A stretch of 64,000 bases of DNA from positions 476,001 to 540,000 of the forward strand of contig NZ_KI629787.1 of assembly GCF_000503775.1 (NCBI RefSeq). The letters run 5' to 3'. The notes beneath the pieces were generated by a model, which ran no database searches, was not told where the DNA came from, and saw only the letters and a list, made by a program, of their open reading frames with translations. Below are positions 37,864 through 46,727 of the stretch, in pieces (positions within the stretch are counted from its first letter, which is position 1; every line of letters begins with the position of its first letter). The translations under genes were made by a program, and so were the position numbers. This DNA is from Brevibacillus panacihumi W25. Lineage in GTDB: Bacteria; Bacillota; Bacilli; Brevibacillales; Brevibacillaceae.

Positions 37864-38628
37864 ATGAGAAACTTTCAGATCATCGATTTAAGCGTACCGA
37901 TCAGCGAAAAGGTAAAGGAGCCGCTGCCAGCTAAAATCGAGTACTTGCAGCATGAACAGGGAGCGGTGCAGGCGGCTGGTTTGTTTGGACTGACTCCAGA
38001 TGACTTTCCCGAAAGGAAGGCTTGGGCTGCAGAGAGTGTGACGCTGAGCACCCATACAGGGACACATGTAGACGCACCCTGGCATTACTGGCCAACATCA
38101 GAGGGCAAACCTGCGCGCACGATTGACCAATTGCCGCTCGAATGGTTTTACGGCGACGGAGTATTGCTCGATTTTCATGACAAAGGAGCCGGATATGAGC
38201 TGATGGCAGCGGATCTGCAGCAAAAGCTGGAGGAAATCGGCTATGTCCTCAAGCCCTACGACATCGTTCTGATTCGCACGGGGGCTGATCGCTACATCTA
38301 CGAGGACGGGTACTTCAACATGCATGCGGGTGTTTCTGCCGAGGCGACCAGCTGGCTGATCGACCAAGGGATCAAAGTGATGGGAACAGACGGCTGGGGC
38401 TGGGACATTCCGTTTTATCTGCAGGCGCAATCCTACAGGGAAAATCCGCGGGACGGCGTGCTGTGGGCTGCTCATTTTCTCGGCAGGGAAAAGGAGTACT
38501 GCCAGATTGAGAAGCTGGCGAACCTGGACCGTCTGCCGAGGCCGTTTGGCTTCAAGATCGCGGTGTTTCCCGTCAATATCGAAGGAGCTAGTGCTGGATG
38601 GGCAAGACCTGTAGCCATTTTGGAATAA
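37864..38628 (+). CDS. Cyclase-family metal hydrolase (kynurenine formamidase-like)
   Basis: The protein is 254 residues. The metal-binding signature HTGTHVDAPWH is near residue 63, with a downstream GTDGWGWD. ATG follows GGAGGTAAGGT, 11 bp after the BKACE gene. Members include kynurenine formamidase and isatin hydrolase, which open amide or lactam rings with Zn or Mn. Which ring or amide is opened here is unknown. A second member is at 46728, sharing the signature but not closely related. Confidence 0.85.
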   Translation: MRNFQIIDLSVPISEKVKEPLPAKIEYLQHEQGAVQAAGLFGLTPDDFPERKAWAAESVTLSTHTGTHVDAPWHYWPTSEGKPARTIDQLPLEWFYGDGVLLDFHDKGAGYELMAADLQQKLEEIGYVLKPYDIVLIRTGADRYIYEDGYFNMHAGVSAEATSWLIDQGIKVMGTDGWGWDIPFYLQAQSYRENPRDGVLWAAHFLGREKEYCQIEKLANLDRLPRPFGFKIAVFPVNIEGASAGWARPVAILE

Positions 38629-38644
38629 GCGGGGAGGGGAATAC

Positions 38645-40630
38645 ATGAGCTTCAACGTTGTCTTTTTACTCTATCTGGCGGTCTTTTTCATCATTCTTTT
38701 TTATGGAGGGTGGGTGACGCGCAAATGGGTCAACAGCGCCAACGATTACTTACTGGGAGGCAGGGAAGTCGGGCTGTTGATCAACGTGTTTGGGGTGGCG
38801 GCCATCGGCTTTGCCGGTACGATTATCACGCTGGGACCGGGGCTCGCCATTACCACTGGGTTTTGGGGATCATTCGGTTTCGGGATCGCCTACCTGTTCG
38901 GCGGGTTGGCGCTGTACGGGATCTTTCTGGCTCCATACATTCGCCGCTGCGGGGCGCAAACCTTGCCCGAGTGGCTGGCGATGCGCTTTGATTCCCGCGT
39001 CCGCGTGCTGGTCACCATCGCTTCGATCCTGGGCTTGATCGGGATCATGGCGAACAACGTCGTGTCTATGGCTATCGTCGTCAATGGCTTTACAGGCTGG
39101 TCTCTTGTCTGGACGCTTTCTGCCATTTTTCTCTTGTTTTTGCTCTTTACCTATGTGGGCGGCTTTTGGGCGATTACGCTTACGGATTTCGTTCAGATGT
39201 GCATCGGATTGATTGCACTCCCGCTCATGTTTATTGCCATCCTGTCCCAATTCGGCGGCTTTGACTTCCTCAATGCCCAGTGGTCGGGACCATCCGGTTA
39301 CTGGACACATGGCATCACCGGCGGCCAGCTGCCGATCCTGTCGCTGCAGTATCCCAGCTTGCTTACGTTTATCATCCTGTTCGGCTGCTTTCTCGTCTGG
39401 GGCAACAATTACTACTGGCTGCGCGTGTCCTCGACCCGAAGCGAAAAGGTGGCGAAGCAATCCTTTATTTACGCTGCCGTTCTGCTCGCTTTGGTTCCGT
39501 ATCTGATCCTGGTCACAACAGGGCTGTACGCGGGCGCTGCTTACCCGGACACCTTTGAACCAAAAGGGACTGTCTCTCCGATGGCTGCATTTGGGGTTGT
39601 TTTGAAAGCGCTGCCAGTCGGCATTACGGCATTCGCTTTAATCGGGGCCTTGGCTGCTTCCATTTCCACCTCGACGACTGCACTGATCGGGGCTTCCAGT
39701 ACGGCGGTGCGCGATCTGTACCAACGCTATGTCAAACCAAAGGCAACACCGCGGGAATTGACCACACCGTCCAAGGTCATCACCATCCTCCTGGGATTGC
39801 TGGTCTGGGTTCTGTGCTTCTACCCGGGTGGTCCCTTGTATTTGTTCGCGTTTGCAACCGCCTGGCTTGGGCCGCCGTCCGTCCTGGTGCTGCTGGGCAT
39901 CTGGTGGCGGAGAACGACCAAGCAAGGAGCCTTCATCGGGGCCATTGCAGGCATTGGAGTGACGGCACTCTTTACGCTGCTCGAACTGCTGCAGGTGTTT
40001 GTGATCGGGAAGTATACGCACGTCGGCGTGGTGGGACTGGTTGTCACGCTGGTCTGCACCATCGCAGTCAGTTTGATGACCAAGCCCCAGTACTACGGGG
40101 AGAAGCAATGGAGACTGGACGGCTCGCCTGATTCAAGCGCTCTCTCCGTCACAAAGGAAGAACAAGAGGTGCTGAGTCTGATCCATTCCGGCTACAACAC
40201 GATGGCTGAAATCACCGACATGCTGGGAAAAGACTCGACTGTCAGCAACCACCTCATCGAAATGCTGGATCAAAAGCGGCTTGTGTTCCGCGAAAGCTAT
40301 GTCGGACCCGGTTTTTACACATTCCGTTTGGGAGAGGAAGCGAGGAAGCTGGTCGAAGAGGGGCTCCTGGTGATTCATTCGGAGAAAGGCATGGTCAGCA
40401 AGGAAGATCTCGTCATCCTGCAAAAGGTAGGGGCCGGCAGCCAACAGCTCCGTGAGTACATCCAGAAGCAGGAGCTGGATTCCCTCAAGATATCCGTAAT
40501 TGTCGCCAAGCTGATCAGGCAGGGCTATGTGAACGAGGGTGGAATGTGGCGGCGGAAAATGGAAATTACGTCAAGTGGACAGCAATTGCTGCAGGCACAT
40601 GCCGCCCTGCTGCAAGAAAAAGGAGCGTAA
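38645..40630 (+). CDS. Sodium:solute symporter with C-terminal tandem winged-helix-like extension
   Basis: The protein is 661 residues; ordinary SSS transporters have ~480-550. Residues 1-~490 carry 12-13 hydrophobic segments with SSS features (NDYLLGGREVG, GTIITLGPGLA, ASISTSTTALIGASS). From ~499 a soluble tail begins: VTKEEQEVLSLIHSGYNTMA then EITDMLGKDSTVSNHLIEML and LVFRESYVGPGFYTFRLGEEA, a winged-helix pattern. A second similar unit (EDLVILQKVGAGSQQLREYI, KLIRQGYVNEGG, MEITSSGQQLLQ) runs to the end. Both are cytosolic by topology. The tail may sense state, bind partners or DNA. It is the last gene of the sigma-54-linked operon, 16 bp after the cyclase. Confidence 0.85.
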   Translation: MSFNVVFLLYLAVFFIILFYGGWVTRKWVNSANDYLLGGREVGLLINVFGVAAIGFAGTIITLGPGLAITTGFWGSFGFGIAYLFGGLALYGIFLAPYIRRCGAQTLPEWLAMRFDSRVRVLVTIASILGLIGIMANNVVSMAIVVNGFTGWSLVWTLSAIFLLFLLFTYVGGFWAITLTDFVQMCIGLIALPLMFIAILSQFGGFDFLNAQWSGPSGYWTHGITGGQLPILSLQYPSLLTFIILFGCFLVWGNNYYWLRVSSTRSEKVAKQSFIYAAVLLALVPYLILVTTGLYAGAAYPDTFEPKGTVSPMAAFGVVLKALPVGITAFALIGALAASISTSTTALIGASSTAVRDLYQRYVKPKATPRELTTPSKVITILLGLLVWVLCFYPGGPLYLFAFATAWLGPPSVLVLLGIWWRRTTKQGAFIGAIAGIGVTALFTLLELLQVFVIGKYTHVGVVGLVVTLVCTIAVSLMTKPQYYGEKQWRLDGSPDSSALSVTKEEQEVLSLIHSGYNTMAEITDMLGKDSTVSNHLIEMLDQKRLVFRESYVGPGFYTFRLGEEARKLVEEGLLVIHSEKGMVSKEDLVILQKVGAGSQQLREYIQKQELDSLKISVIVAKLIRQGYVNEGGMWRRKMEITSSGQQLLQAHAALLQEKGA

Positions 40631-40636
40631 TAGCGA

Positions 40637-40667
40637 GGAGGGGCCCTGTCGAACACAGGGCCCCTCC
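40637..40667. terminator. Strong bidirectional terminator
   Basis: GGAGGGGCCCTGT and ACAGGGCCCCTCC form a perfect 13-bp stem with a CGAAC loop between convergent genes. The T-run is poor, so it is judged on stem strength. Confidence 0.8.
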
Positions 40668-40669
40668 CT

Positions 40670-41311
40670 TCAATCCACCGAAGGAATCACAATATCATCA
40701 TTCAATATGGCGCGCAGCCGGTTCAGATCATTGATTTGAATAGACCGGTTGGACACGGTCACGATCTCTTTTTTCTCCCATTGCTGGAGGATCTTGTACA
40801 CGGTAATTCGTGATGTGCCGATGTAATTGGACAACGAAATCTGGTTGATGGCGATGTTTGTATCCTTGTTTTTGTTGTAGAGCTTGAGCAGGAAAAAGGC
40901 GAGCTTTTGCTCGAAGGAACGATTCTCTTGCGCTACAATCTCGGCCAGCAGGCGTTCTTTGCGGATCAGGGATTGCAGAAAAATATCGATCGCGGATGGA
41001 TGCTCCCTGCAGATCTGTTGAAACACCTCGTTGGAAAAATAAAAGAGGGTGGATGGTTTCATCACATAAGCCGTGGAAAAGTACGGCTCTTTTTTTATGC
41101 CTGCTTCTCCAAAAAGTTCACCGGGTGTCACGATGTCGATGATTCGTTCATCCCCTTTGAAAGAGGTTAATTGAATCTTGACCTCGCCATCTTCCAGGTA
41201 GTAAAAGCCGTTTCCGATCTCGCCCTGATGAAACAAGATGGCTTTTGGCGGATAGGTCTTTTTCAATCCTCTCGCCAGGTAAGGCTTCCAGGCATATTTG
41301 TGCTTCGACAT
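40670..41311 (-). CDS. Crp/Fnr-family transcription regulator
   Basis: The protein is 213 residues. A cyclic-nucleotide-binding-like jelly roll (LFHQGEIGNGFYYLEDGEVK, ELFGEAGI) is followed by a winged HTH (ISLSNYIGTSRITVYKILQQW). There is no N-terminal Cys cluster, so it is not an oxygen sensor of Fnr type. A GGGGGA site precedes the start. It is convergent with the symporter operon, and a paralog lies at 54341. The effector and targets are unknown; control of the neighbouring catabolic genes is plausible. Confidence 0.9.
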   Translation of the reverse strand: MSKHKYAWKPYLARGLKKTYPPKAILFHQGEIGNGFYYLEDGEVKIQLTSFKGDERIIDIVTPGELFGEAGIKKEPYFSTAYVMKPSTLFYFSNEVFQQICREHPSAIDIFLQSLIRKERLLAEIVAQENRSFEQKLAFFLLKLYNKNKDTNIAINQISLSNYIGTSRITVYKILQQWEKKEIVTVSNRSIQINDLNRLRAILNDDIVIPSVD

Positions 41312-41374
41312 CTCGATCCCCCTTTGCCGTTATCAGAATTATCCGTCCGTTTCTCATATGTAATCAAATCTTGA

Positions 41375-41510
41375 ACCTCTCATGGCTAAAGCCACGAGAT
41401 TCTTGGGTAGTCCGTTCTACTGAACAGAATTAGTACATGATGTACCACCAAGCTATCCCCGCAGTTCCTGCGGTTACTGCGATTATGCAGAGAGTAGTCT
41501 TTTGCCTTCG
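41375..41510 (-). ncRNA. Probable omega-RNA (reRNA) region of TnpB
   Basis: In IS605 elements the guide RNA comes from the 3' end of tnpB and the right end. Here that stretch contains several hairpins (AACCGCAGGAACTGCGG, GGTGGTACATCATGTACTA, CTCGTGGCTTTAGCCATGAG). The call rests on position and foldability only; the guide would begin just outside the right end, near 41375. Confidence 0.4.
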
Positions 41511-42586
41511 GCAAGAATATTCAAACTTGCGTTCACATCCCTATCCCATTCGCTATGACAAGAAGGACACTTCCATTGTCGCAAATTAAGATTTTTAACT
41601 TCTTTGTTTTGGTATCCACAACACGAACAGAGCTGAGAGGAAGCGAATGTTTTGCCTACAGCAATGACAGTACGCCCATACCACTTTGCTTTATACTCAA
41701 GCATCGTTCTGAATTGATACCAAGACACTTCGCTAATCACTTTGGCAAGTTTGTGGTTCTTCATCATGTTCGATACTTGCAAATCTTCAATCGCAATGAT
41801 GTCGTGGTTTTTGACAATATGCATTGAAATTTTTTGCAAGTAATCTGTTCGGGCATTTGCAATGCGTTCATGGATTCGTGCAACCTTCATTCGCTGTTTA
41901 TTCCAGTTTGAAGAACCTTTCACACGTCTGGAAAGGGTGCGTTGTGCACAAATGAGTTTTTGTTCCATATTCCGTAGGAATTTCGGATTCTCAAACACTT
42001 CTCCATTCGAGAGAATCGCAAAATCTTTAAGTCCGACATCAATTCCAACTTCGCTGTTTGTTTTTGGTAATGGTTGCACGTCTGTTTCTACTAACAACGA
42101 AACAAAGTATTTGCCAGAAGGATTGCGTCTAATCGTAGCATGTAAAATACGCCCTTCTACTTCTCTTGATTTCGCAAAACGAACAAGTCCAAGTTTAGGG
42201 AGTTTGATCTTATTTCCTTCAATCGCAATATTTCCATTTGTGTGTTTCGTTGTGTACGACTGAACTTTATTCCTTTTTGACTTGAAACGTGGTGCATCAT
42301 TCTGCTTCTTGAAGAAACGTGAATATGCGTCTGAGAGGTTCTTTACTGATGATTGAATAGCGATGCTATCTACTTCTTTGAGCCAAGGTAATTCTTTTTT
42401 CAGATTCGGCAGTTCGGAAGAACATACTCCGTATGATAATCCTTTACCTGTTTTTTTGTATGTTTCGTTCCACTTTGCCAAGAAGTGGTTGAACACAAAT
42501 CGACTGCAACCAATCGTTTTAGCGATGAATACTTCCTGCTCTTTGGTTGGATAGATACGGAATTTGTATGCTTTATTTACTAACAT
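41483..42586 (-). CDS. tnpB: TnpB, RNA-guided nuclease of IS605 family
   Basis: The protein is 367 residues, a full-length TnpB. RuvC-like motifs are all present: [12 protein letters not shown] (Asp), IIAIEDLQ (Glu) and [11 protein letters not shown] (Asp), together with the zinc ribbon [16 protein letters not shown]. The N-terminal helix-turn-helix ([14 protein letters not shown]) is intact. TnpB is known to cut DNA beside a short motif using the omega-RNA and so to maintain the element. It is intact although the transposase beside it is broken. Confidence 0.93.
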   Translation of the reverse strand: MLVNKAYKFRIYPTKEQEVFIAKTIGCSRFVFNHFLAKWNETYKKTGKGLSYGVCSSELPNLKKELPWLKEVDSIAIQSSVKNLSDAYSRFFKKQNDAPRFKSKRNKVQSYTTKHTNGNIAIEGNKIKLPKLGLVRFAKSREVEGRILHATIRRNPSGKYFVSLLVETDVQPLPKTNSEVGIDVGLKDFAILSNGEVFENPKFLRNMEQKLICAQRTLSRRVKGSSNWNKQRMKVARIHERIANARTDYLQKISMHIVKNHDIIAIEDLQVSNMMKNHKLAKVISEVSWYQFRTMLEYKAKWYGRTVIAVGKTFASSQLCSCCGYQNKEVKNLNLRQWKCPSCHSEWDRDVNASLNILAEGKRLLSA

Positions 42587-42592
42587 CGCTTT

Positions 42593-42993
42593 TCACCTCA
42601 CTTTCTGATTTTGAATGTATTGTCGTATTTGCGCTTCCGTGTGTTCACTTACGGTTGCCACAAAGTAGGAAGGATTCCAAAGATTCCCTCCCTATAGCTT
42701 CTTTTTAGCTGGGGGAACTCTTTAAATAGCAATCTTGCCAAACACCCTTTAACGCTTTGATGATATTCGGAATTGAATGTTGCGGATTACAATCTAATGA
42801 GGAGATGAACATGGTCACAATCACTTTCCATTTCTGAGATCGTGAAACCGTTATCTGTAGCAATTTGATTACGTATTTCCTTTCGTTTGTTATCGCTATC
42901 ACCAAGCAACACTTTATGGCGATATTTCACACACCATACAATATGGTATTGGATCGAGTACACATATCCTCTACCCTGTTTGACTTCTGCCAT
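42593..42993 (-). pseudogene. tnpA: TnpA (Y1 HUH transposase), frameshifted
   Basis: From ATG 42993 (AGGTGG site) the frame gives YSIQYHIVWCVKYRHKVLL and the HUH motif DHVHLLI, then stops. The rest appears in other frames: LDCNPQHSIPNIIKALKGV, then LLFKEFPQLK, then LWNPSYFVATVSEHTEAQIR with the nucleophile Tyr. At least three frame changes are needed, so no active transposase can be made. Confidence 0.85.
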
Positions 42994-43318
42994 GTTGTCC
43001 ACCTCAATCACAGGATAACATACGCAACATGTTTTTCAAGAAATTACATCTTAAGTTAACATATGTCGGACAATTCACGTGTCAAAAGACACGCCTTGTC
43101 CGAAGCCGATTCATCTGATGACTGAAGTCACGAGTGTTCTCGGCTAATTCATAAAAGGAACGGTTGTTATTGTAAAGAAGAGTTCCGCGTCCGCCCCTCT
43201 TTTCGGGGATGTCGAATGTTCAGCTTTCTTGGCAAAGTGTAAAATGCTTAGCATACTGAATTTTTCAAATAATCTATTATAAGAGAAGGAAAGCAACCAT
43301 GAGAAGGAGGTGAAGAAG

Positions 43319-43894
43319 ATGAAACAAATTCGATTTCACGGTCGCGGCGGGCAAGGGGCCGTTATGGCATCTGAGCTGTTATGCCATGCTCTTGTCCATG
43401 AGGGCAATTACGGGCAGTCCATTCCGGCATACGGTTTTGAACGCCGCGGCGCACCGCTTGAAGCCTTCGTCAAGTTGGACAACAAGCCGATCCGGGAAAG
43501 GACGCAGGTATATGAACCGGATGGAATCATCGTTCTTGATTCCTCGCTGATCGCGCAGCTTCCCGTTTTTAACGGCATACAAGCGAATGGATTTGCGATT
43601 CTGAACACCCGCAAGAAGATGACCTTGGAGGATATTCCCGAGCAGGTAGACACCTTGGCGATCATTGACGCCAACCGCATCGCATTGGACGTATTCAATG
43701 CCCCGATTACCAACACCATTTTATTGGGAGCGTTTTCACAGGCGACCAAGCTGGTCTCCCTGCAGTCCTTATCCGAATGTATAGAGAACTATTTTCCAAA
43801 GAAGATCGTAGAAAAAAATCTGGTGGCCGTCGCCCGTGGATATAACGAAGTGCAGGTTGTTACCCGGAGCGGTCCTATACGGAAGGCGGAGTGA
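43319..43894 (+). CDS. 2-oxoacid:ferredoxin oxidoreductase, gamma subunit
   Basis: The protein is about 191 residues with the family start IRFHGRGGQGAVMASELL and a GFERRGAPLEAF stretch. ATG 43319 has AAGGAGG 9 bp upstream; GTG 43310 lies on the site itself. It is the first gene of a gamma-delta-alpha-beta set, the archaeal-type four-subunit layout of pyruvate or 2-ketoisovalerate oxidoreductases, which oxidise a 2-oxoacid and CoA to acyl-CoA and CO2 with reduction of ferredoxin. Confidence 0.9.
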   Translation: MKQIRFHGRGGQGAVMASELLCHALVHEGNYGQSIPAYGFERRGAPLEAFVKLDNKPIRERTQVYEPDGIIVLDSSLIAQLPVFNGIQANGFAILNTRKKMTLEDIPEQVDTLAIIDANRIALDVFNAPITNTILLGAFSQATKLVSLQSLSECIENYFPKKIVEKNLVAVARGYNEVQVVTRSGPIRKAE

Positions 43895-43900
43895 GAAGAG

Positions 43901-44197
43901 ATGAGCGATACAAAAGTGCCTGACAAGTTGTATCAACTCACTGGCGATAACGTGGCTTCCGTCGGGAAAGGTCTGTACGTCGTCAACACCGGTCTATGGC
44001 GGTATCAGCGGCCGGTTACAGATCCGGATCTGTGCAAGCGTTGTTCTGCTTGTTACATGTATTGTCCCGTCGGCTGCAAGGTCGAGTTGAACACGCATTA
44101 CGATACCAATCTGGATTGGTGCAAAGGGTGCGGCATTTGCGCCGAGGTTTGTCCTGCCAATGCGATCACGATGTTTGAAGAGGTAGGTGAGGAATAG
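43901..44197 (+). CDS. 2-oxoacid:ferredoxin oxidoreductase, delta (2x 4Fe-4S) subunit
   Basis: The protein is 98 residues with two ferredoxin-type clusters: CKRCSACYMYCPVGC and CKGCGICAEVCPANA. It passes electrons from the thiamine site to external ferredoxin. It lies 6 bp after gamma and its stop overlaps the alpha start codon. Confidence 0.93.
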   Translation: MSDTKVPDKLYQLTGDNVASVGKGLYVVNTGLWRYQRPVTDPDLCKRCSACYMYCPVGCKVELNTHYDTNLDWCKGCGICAEVCPANAITMFEEVGEE

Positions 44198-45432
44198 TGG
44201 GCAAAATTGACGTTTTAAATGGAAACAAGGCGGCGGCCTGGGGTGCAAAGCTGGCACGCGTCTCCTTGCTGGCTGCGTACCCGATCACGCCCCAGACACC
44301 GCTCGTCGAGTATCTGGCAACCTTCGTCGCAGAAGGGGAGATCGATGCGGACCTGGTCGAAGTGGAGAGCGAGCATACGGCGCTGAGTGTGCTGCAAGGC
44401 GGCGTATTCGCAGGCGCACGCACATTCACTGGAACCAGCTCGCAGGGGCTCGCCTTGATGTATGAGCCGTATATCCGCACCAGCACCATGCGTCTGCCGA
44501 TCGTGATGGCCTTGGTCACACGCGAGGTCATCTCGCCGCAAACGGTCTGGGGAGGTCAGCAGGATGCGGTTACGGTACGGGAAGCAGGCTGGATTCAGAT
44601 CTGGTGTGAGAGCAACCAGGAGGTTCTCGACACAGTCGTGCAAGCCTACAAGATTGCCGAAAACAAGGGCGTGCTGCTTCCTGTAAACGTCTGTTACGAC
44701 GGCTTCTCCCTCTCCCATATGGCGGAGCGGGTCGATATCCCCGAGCAGGAAAAGGTGGACAGTTTCCTGCCGAAGCCCGACATCACGCATGTGAAGCTTG
44801 ATCCCGCCAATCCGATGTCCGTCGATCCGCTGACGGCTGGACCGATGCTGACCGAATATCGGCACAAGCAGGTTACGGCGATGAATCATGCCAAGAAAGT
44901 GATCGAAGAGGTGCGGCAGGAATGGTTCCAGCTGTTCGGACGGGACCACGGCGGCATGGTGGATGTGTACCGCATGGAGGATGCAGAAATTGCCATCGTC
45001 TGCATGGGCAGTCCGGCTGGTACGGCGCGTGTGGCGATTGATGAAATGCGCGAGCACGGGATCAAGGTAGGGATGGTCAGGATCCGCGTCCTGCGGCCGT
45101 TCCCTGTGGAAGAGATGAAGACGCTTCTGTCCGGCGTCAAGGCGATCGGCACCATCGACCGCAACGTCTCCTTCGCAGCAGGCTACGGCACCAGCTACCT
45201 GGAGCTGCTGACAGCGTTTGGCGGCAAGTCCATGCCGCCGATGATTGATTTTATCGGCGGATTGGGCGGCTCGGATGTCACGCTGGAACAGATCAAGCAG
45301 GCCATCGTGCTTACGCAGTATGTAGCCAATGGCGGGGAGTACCGAAGTGTCACCTGGTTTGGGCTGGATGAAGTCGACATCGAGTCATTGTTCGAGGATT
45401 CCGAACAAGAGGCGAAGGAGGGAATCGTGTAA
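44197..45432 (+). CDS. 2-oxoacid:ferredoxin oxidoreductase, alpha subunit
   Basis: The protein is 411 residues. The pyrimidine-binding domain starts with GNKAAAWGAKLARVSLLAAY and PITPQTPLVEYL; VEVESEHTALSVLQGG and FTGTSSQGLALM are typical of PorA. GTG 44197 overlaps the delta stop by one base, which shows translational coupling. The C-terminal domain (CMGSPAGTARVAIDEM, RVLRPFP) is the transketolase-C-like part. Confidence 0.92.
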   Translation: MGKIDVLNGNKAAAWGAKLARVSLLAAYPITPQTPLVEYLATFVAEGEIDADLVEVESEHTALSVLQGGVFAGARTFTGTSSQGLALMYEPYIRTSTMRLPIVMALVTREVISPQTVWGGQQDAVTVREAGWIQIWCESNQEVLDTVVQAYKIAENKGVLLPVNVCYDGFSLSHMAERVDIPEQEKVDSFLPKPDITHVKLDPANPMSVDPLTAGPMLTEYRHKQVTAMNHAKKVIEEVRQEWFQLFGRDHGGMVDVYRMEDAEIAIVCMGSPAGTARVAIDEMREHGIKVGMVRIRVLRPFPVEEMKTLLSGVKAIGTIDRNVSFAAGYGTSYLELLTAFGGKSMPPMIDFIGGLGGSDVTLEQIKQAIVLTQYVANGGEYRSVTWFGLDEVDIESLFEDSEQEAKEGIV

Positions 45433-46451
45433 TGGAGAGCAACAATTACTCCACTCGGCCGAAGGGTGCCAAGCCGACACTGGTAAAGGACGATTCTTTC
45501 TTTACCAAAAAGCGGTTTGGATTCATCTTCCGCGAAGAGAAAAAAATCAAGGAAGCATACCACGAAGTCACCAAGCATGAAGATTTGCTCTCTCCGGGAA
45601 ACTCCGCGTGTCTCGGCTGCCACGCCGAGCTGGCGCTGCGCACGACCTTGCGCATTTTGGGGCCCAACACCATCCTGGCGATTCCTCCTGGCTGCATGGG
45701 CGGGATCGGCGTCGTCGGCTTCCAAGGCGGATCGGGGACCAAGATCCCGGTATTCTTCCCGCTGTTGGACAACACGGCAGCAATGCTCGCAGGCATCAAA
45801 AGGCAGTACCAGCGGGAAGGACGCGATGTGCATGTGGTCGCATTTGCCGGTGACGGCGGAACAGCAGACGCTGGCTTCCAATCGCTCTCGGGTGCGGCAG
45901 AGCGCGGAGAGAACATCATCTACATCTGCTATGACAACGAAGCGTACATGAACACCGGAGTGCAACGAAGCGGAACGACCCCCAAATGGTCCTGGACCCA
46001 GACCACACCGGTCGGGGAGCGCAGCCAAGGGAAGTCGCAGAAGGGGAAAGACATGCCGATGATCATGGCGGCACACAACATCCCATATGTAGCGACAGCC
46101 AACCCTTCGTTCTTGCCGGACTACATCGAGAAGCTGAAAAAAGCGATGCAGGTGAAGAACGGCATGTCTTACATCCATCTCTACTCGGGCTGCCCGACAG
46201 GTTGGAAATTCCCCACTGAGAAAACCATCGAGGTGGGAAAACAGGCGGTCGAAACCAATCTGTACCCGCTGTGGGAGTGTGTGGAAGGCAAATTCAGGAT
46301 GACGTACGAAGTGAAAAGGCGGACTCCGATCGAGGAGTATACGCGCTCCATGCAAAAGTACGCGCATCTGACGAGTGAAGAGATCAAGCATCTCCAGCAC
46401 TCCGTGGACCAAAACTACAAGAGGTTGAAAGATCTATGCAGAATCACGTAA
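45432..46451 (+). CDS. 2-oxoacid:ferredoxin oxidoreductase, beta (thiamine) subunit
   Basis: The protein is 339 residues. It binds thiamine diphosphate through GDGGTADAGFQSL and ICYDNEAYMNTGVQRSG, and holds an Fe-S cluster through CLGCHAE and other Cys residues. It starts on the last base of the alpha stop. Substrate preference among pyruvate, branched or aromatic 2-oxoacids cannot be read from the sequence; the neighbouring hydrolase and permease suggest a dedicated catabolic role. Confidence 0.92.
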   Translation: MESNNYSTRPKGAKPTLVKDDSFFTKKRFGFIFREEKKIKEAYHEVTKHEDLLSPGNSACLGCHAELALRTTLRILGPNTILAIPPGCMGGIGVVGFQGGSGTKIPVFFPLLDNTAAMLAGIKRQYQREGRDVHVVAFAGDGGTADAGFQSLSGAAERGENIIYICYDNEAYMNTGVQRSGTTPKWSWTQTTPVGERSQGKSQKGKDMPMIMAAHNIPYVATANPSFLPDYIEKLKKAMQVKNGMSYIHLYSGCPTGWKFPTEKTIEVGKQAVETNLYPLWECVEGKFRMTYEVKRRTPIEEYTRSMQKYAHLTSEEIKHLQHSVDQNYKRLKDLCRIT

Positions 46452-46726
46452 AGGTCCCATTGCCTTATCGGGTAGAAATCGACGCGACGGCTCACGCATG
46501 GAGGATGCCGTTCGTCTGGGTCTTTGAAAAGCTGTTTCGCGCAGGAGATGCGGTGCGTTTGGGCAAGACCACCCTCTACGTCAAAGATGCCAGCGGGAGC
46601 GTCATTCATCAGGAATACTACGGAAAAAGCAGAAAAGCGGCTTGGTATCGGCAGTTGGAAATCGAGCAAAAAATGAAAGAGATGAGTGCGAATGATTTTG
46701 AAAAATGGTTAAAGGGAGGCAAATAA
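46436..46726 (+). CDS. Small unknown protein in the oxidoreductase operon
   Basis: The protein is 96 residues, overlaps the beta gene by 16 bp and ends 1 bp before the cyclase gene, so its place in the operon is tight. It reads like a compact alpha/beta protein (RVEIDATAHAWRMPFVWVFE, GKTTLYVKDASGSVI) with a charged helical C-terminus. No family is recognised. It may be an accessory or assembly subunit. Confidence 0.7.
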   Translation: MQNHVKVPLPYRVEIDATAHAWRMPFVWVFEKLFRAGDAVRLGKTTLYVKDASGSVIHQEYYGKSRKAAWYRQLEIEQKMKEMSANDFEKWLKGGK

Positions 46727-46727
46727 C

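Larger units (their letters stand above)
41375..43140 (-). mobile_element. IS200/IS605-family element with tnpA remnant and tnpB
   Basis: The minus strand carries a left end with hairpin CTCGTGACTTCAGTCATCAG (about 43105-43130), a broken Y1 transposase, an intact TnpB and a right end with hairpin CTCGTGGCTTTAGCCATGAG (about 41380-41400). There are no terminal inverted repeats, as expected for this family. The element sits between the Crp/Fnr gene and the oxidoreductase operon without breaking either. Exact cleavage sites cannot be fixed by eye. Confidence 0.8.

Noticed and set aside
38870..39460. Long minus-strand frame opposite the symporter gene
   Set aside because: It lies entirely inside the symporter gene, has Arg/His/Gln-rich shadow composition and no start signals.
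43225..43270. TTGGCAAAGTGTAAAATGC upstream of the oxidoreductase operon as a sigma-54 promoter
   Set aside because: Spacing between GG and GC is 13 instead of 10; a sigma-A type promoter is more likely.
45195..46412. 405-codon minus-strand frame opposite the alpha and beta subunit genes
   Set aside because: Antisense shadow of two strongly supported genes; composition is not protein-like.
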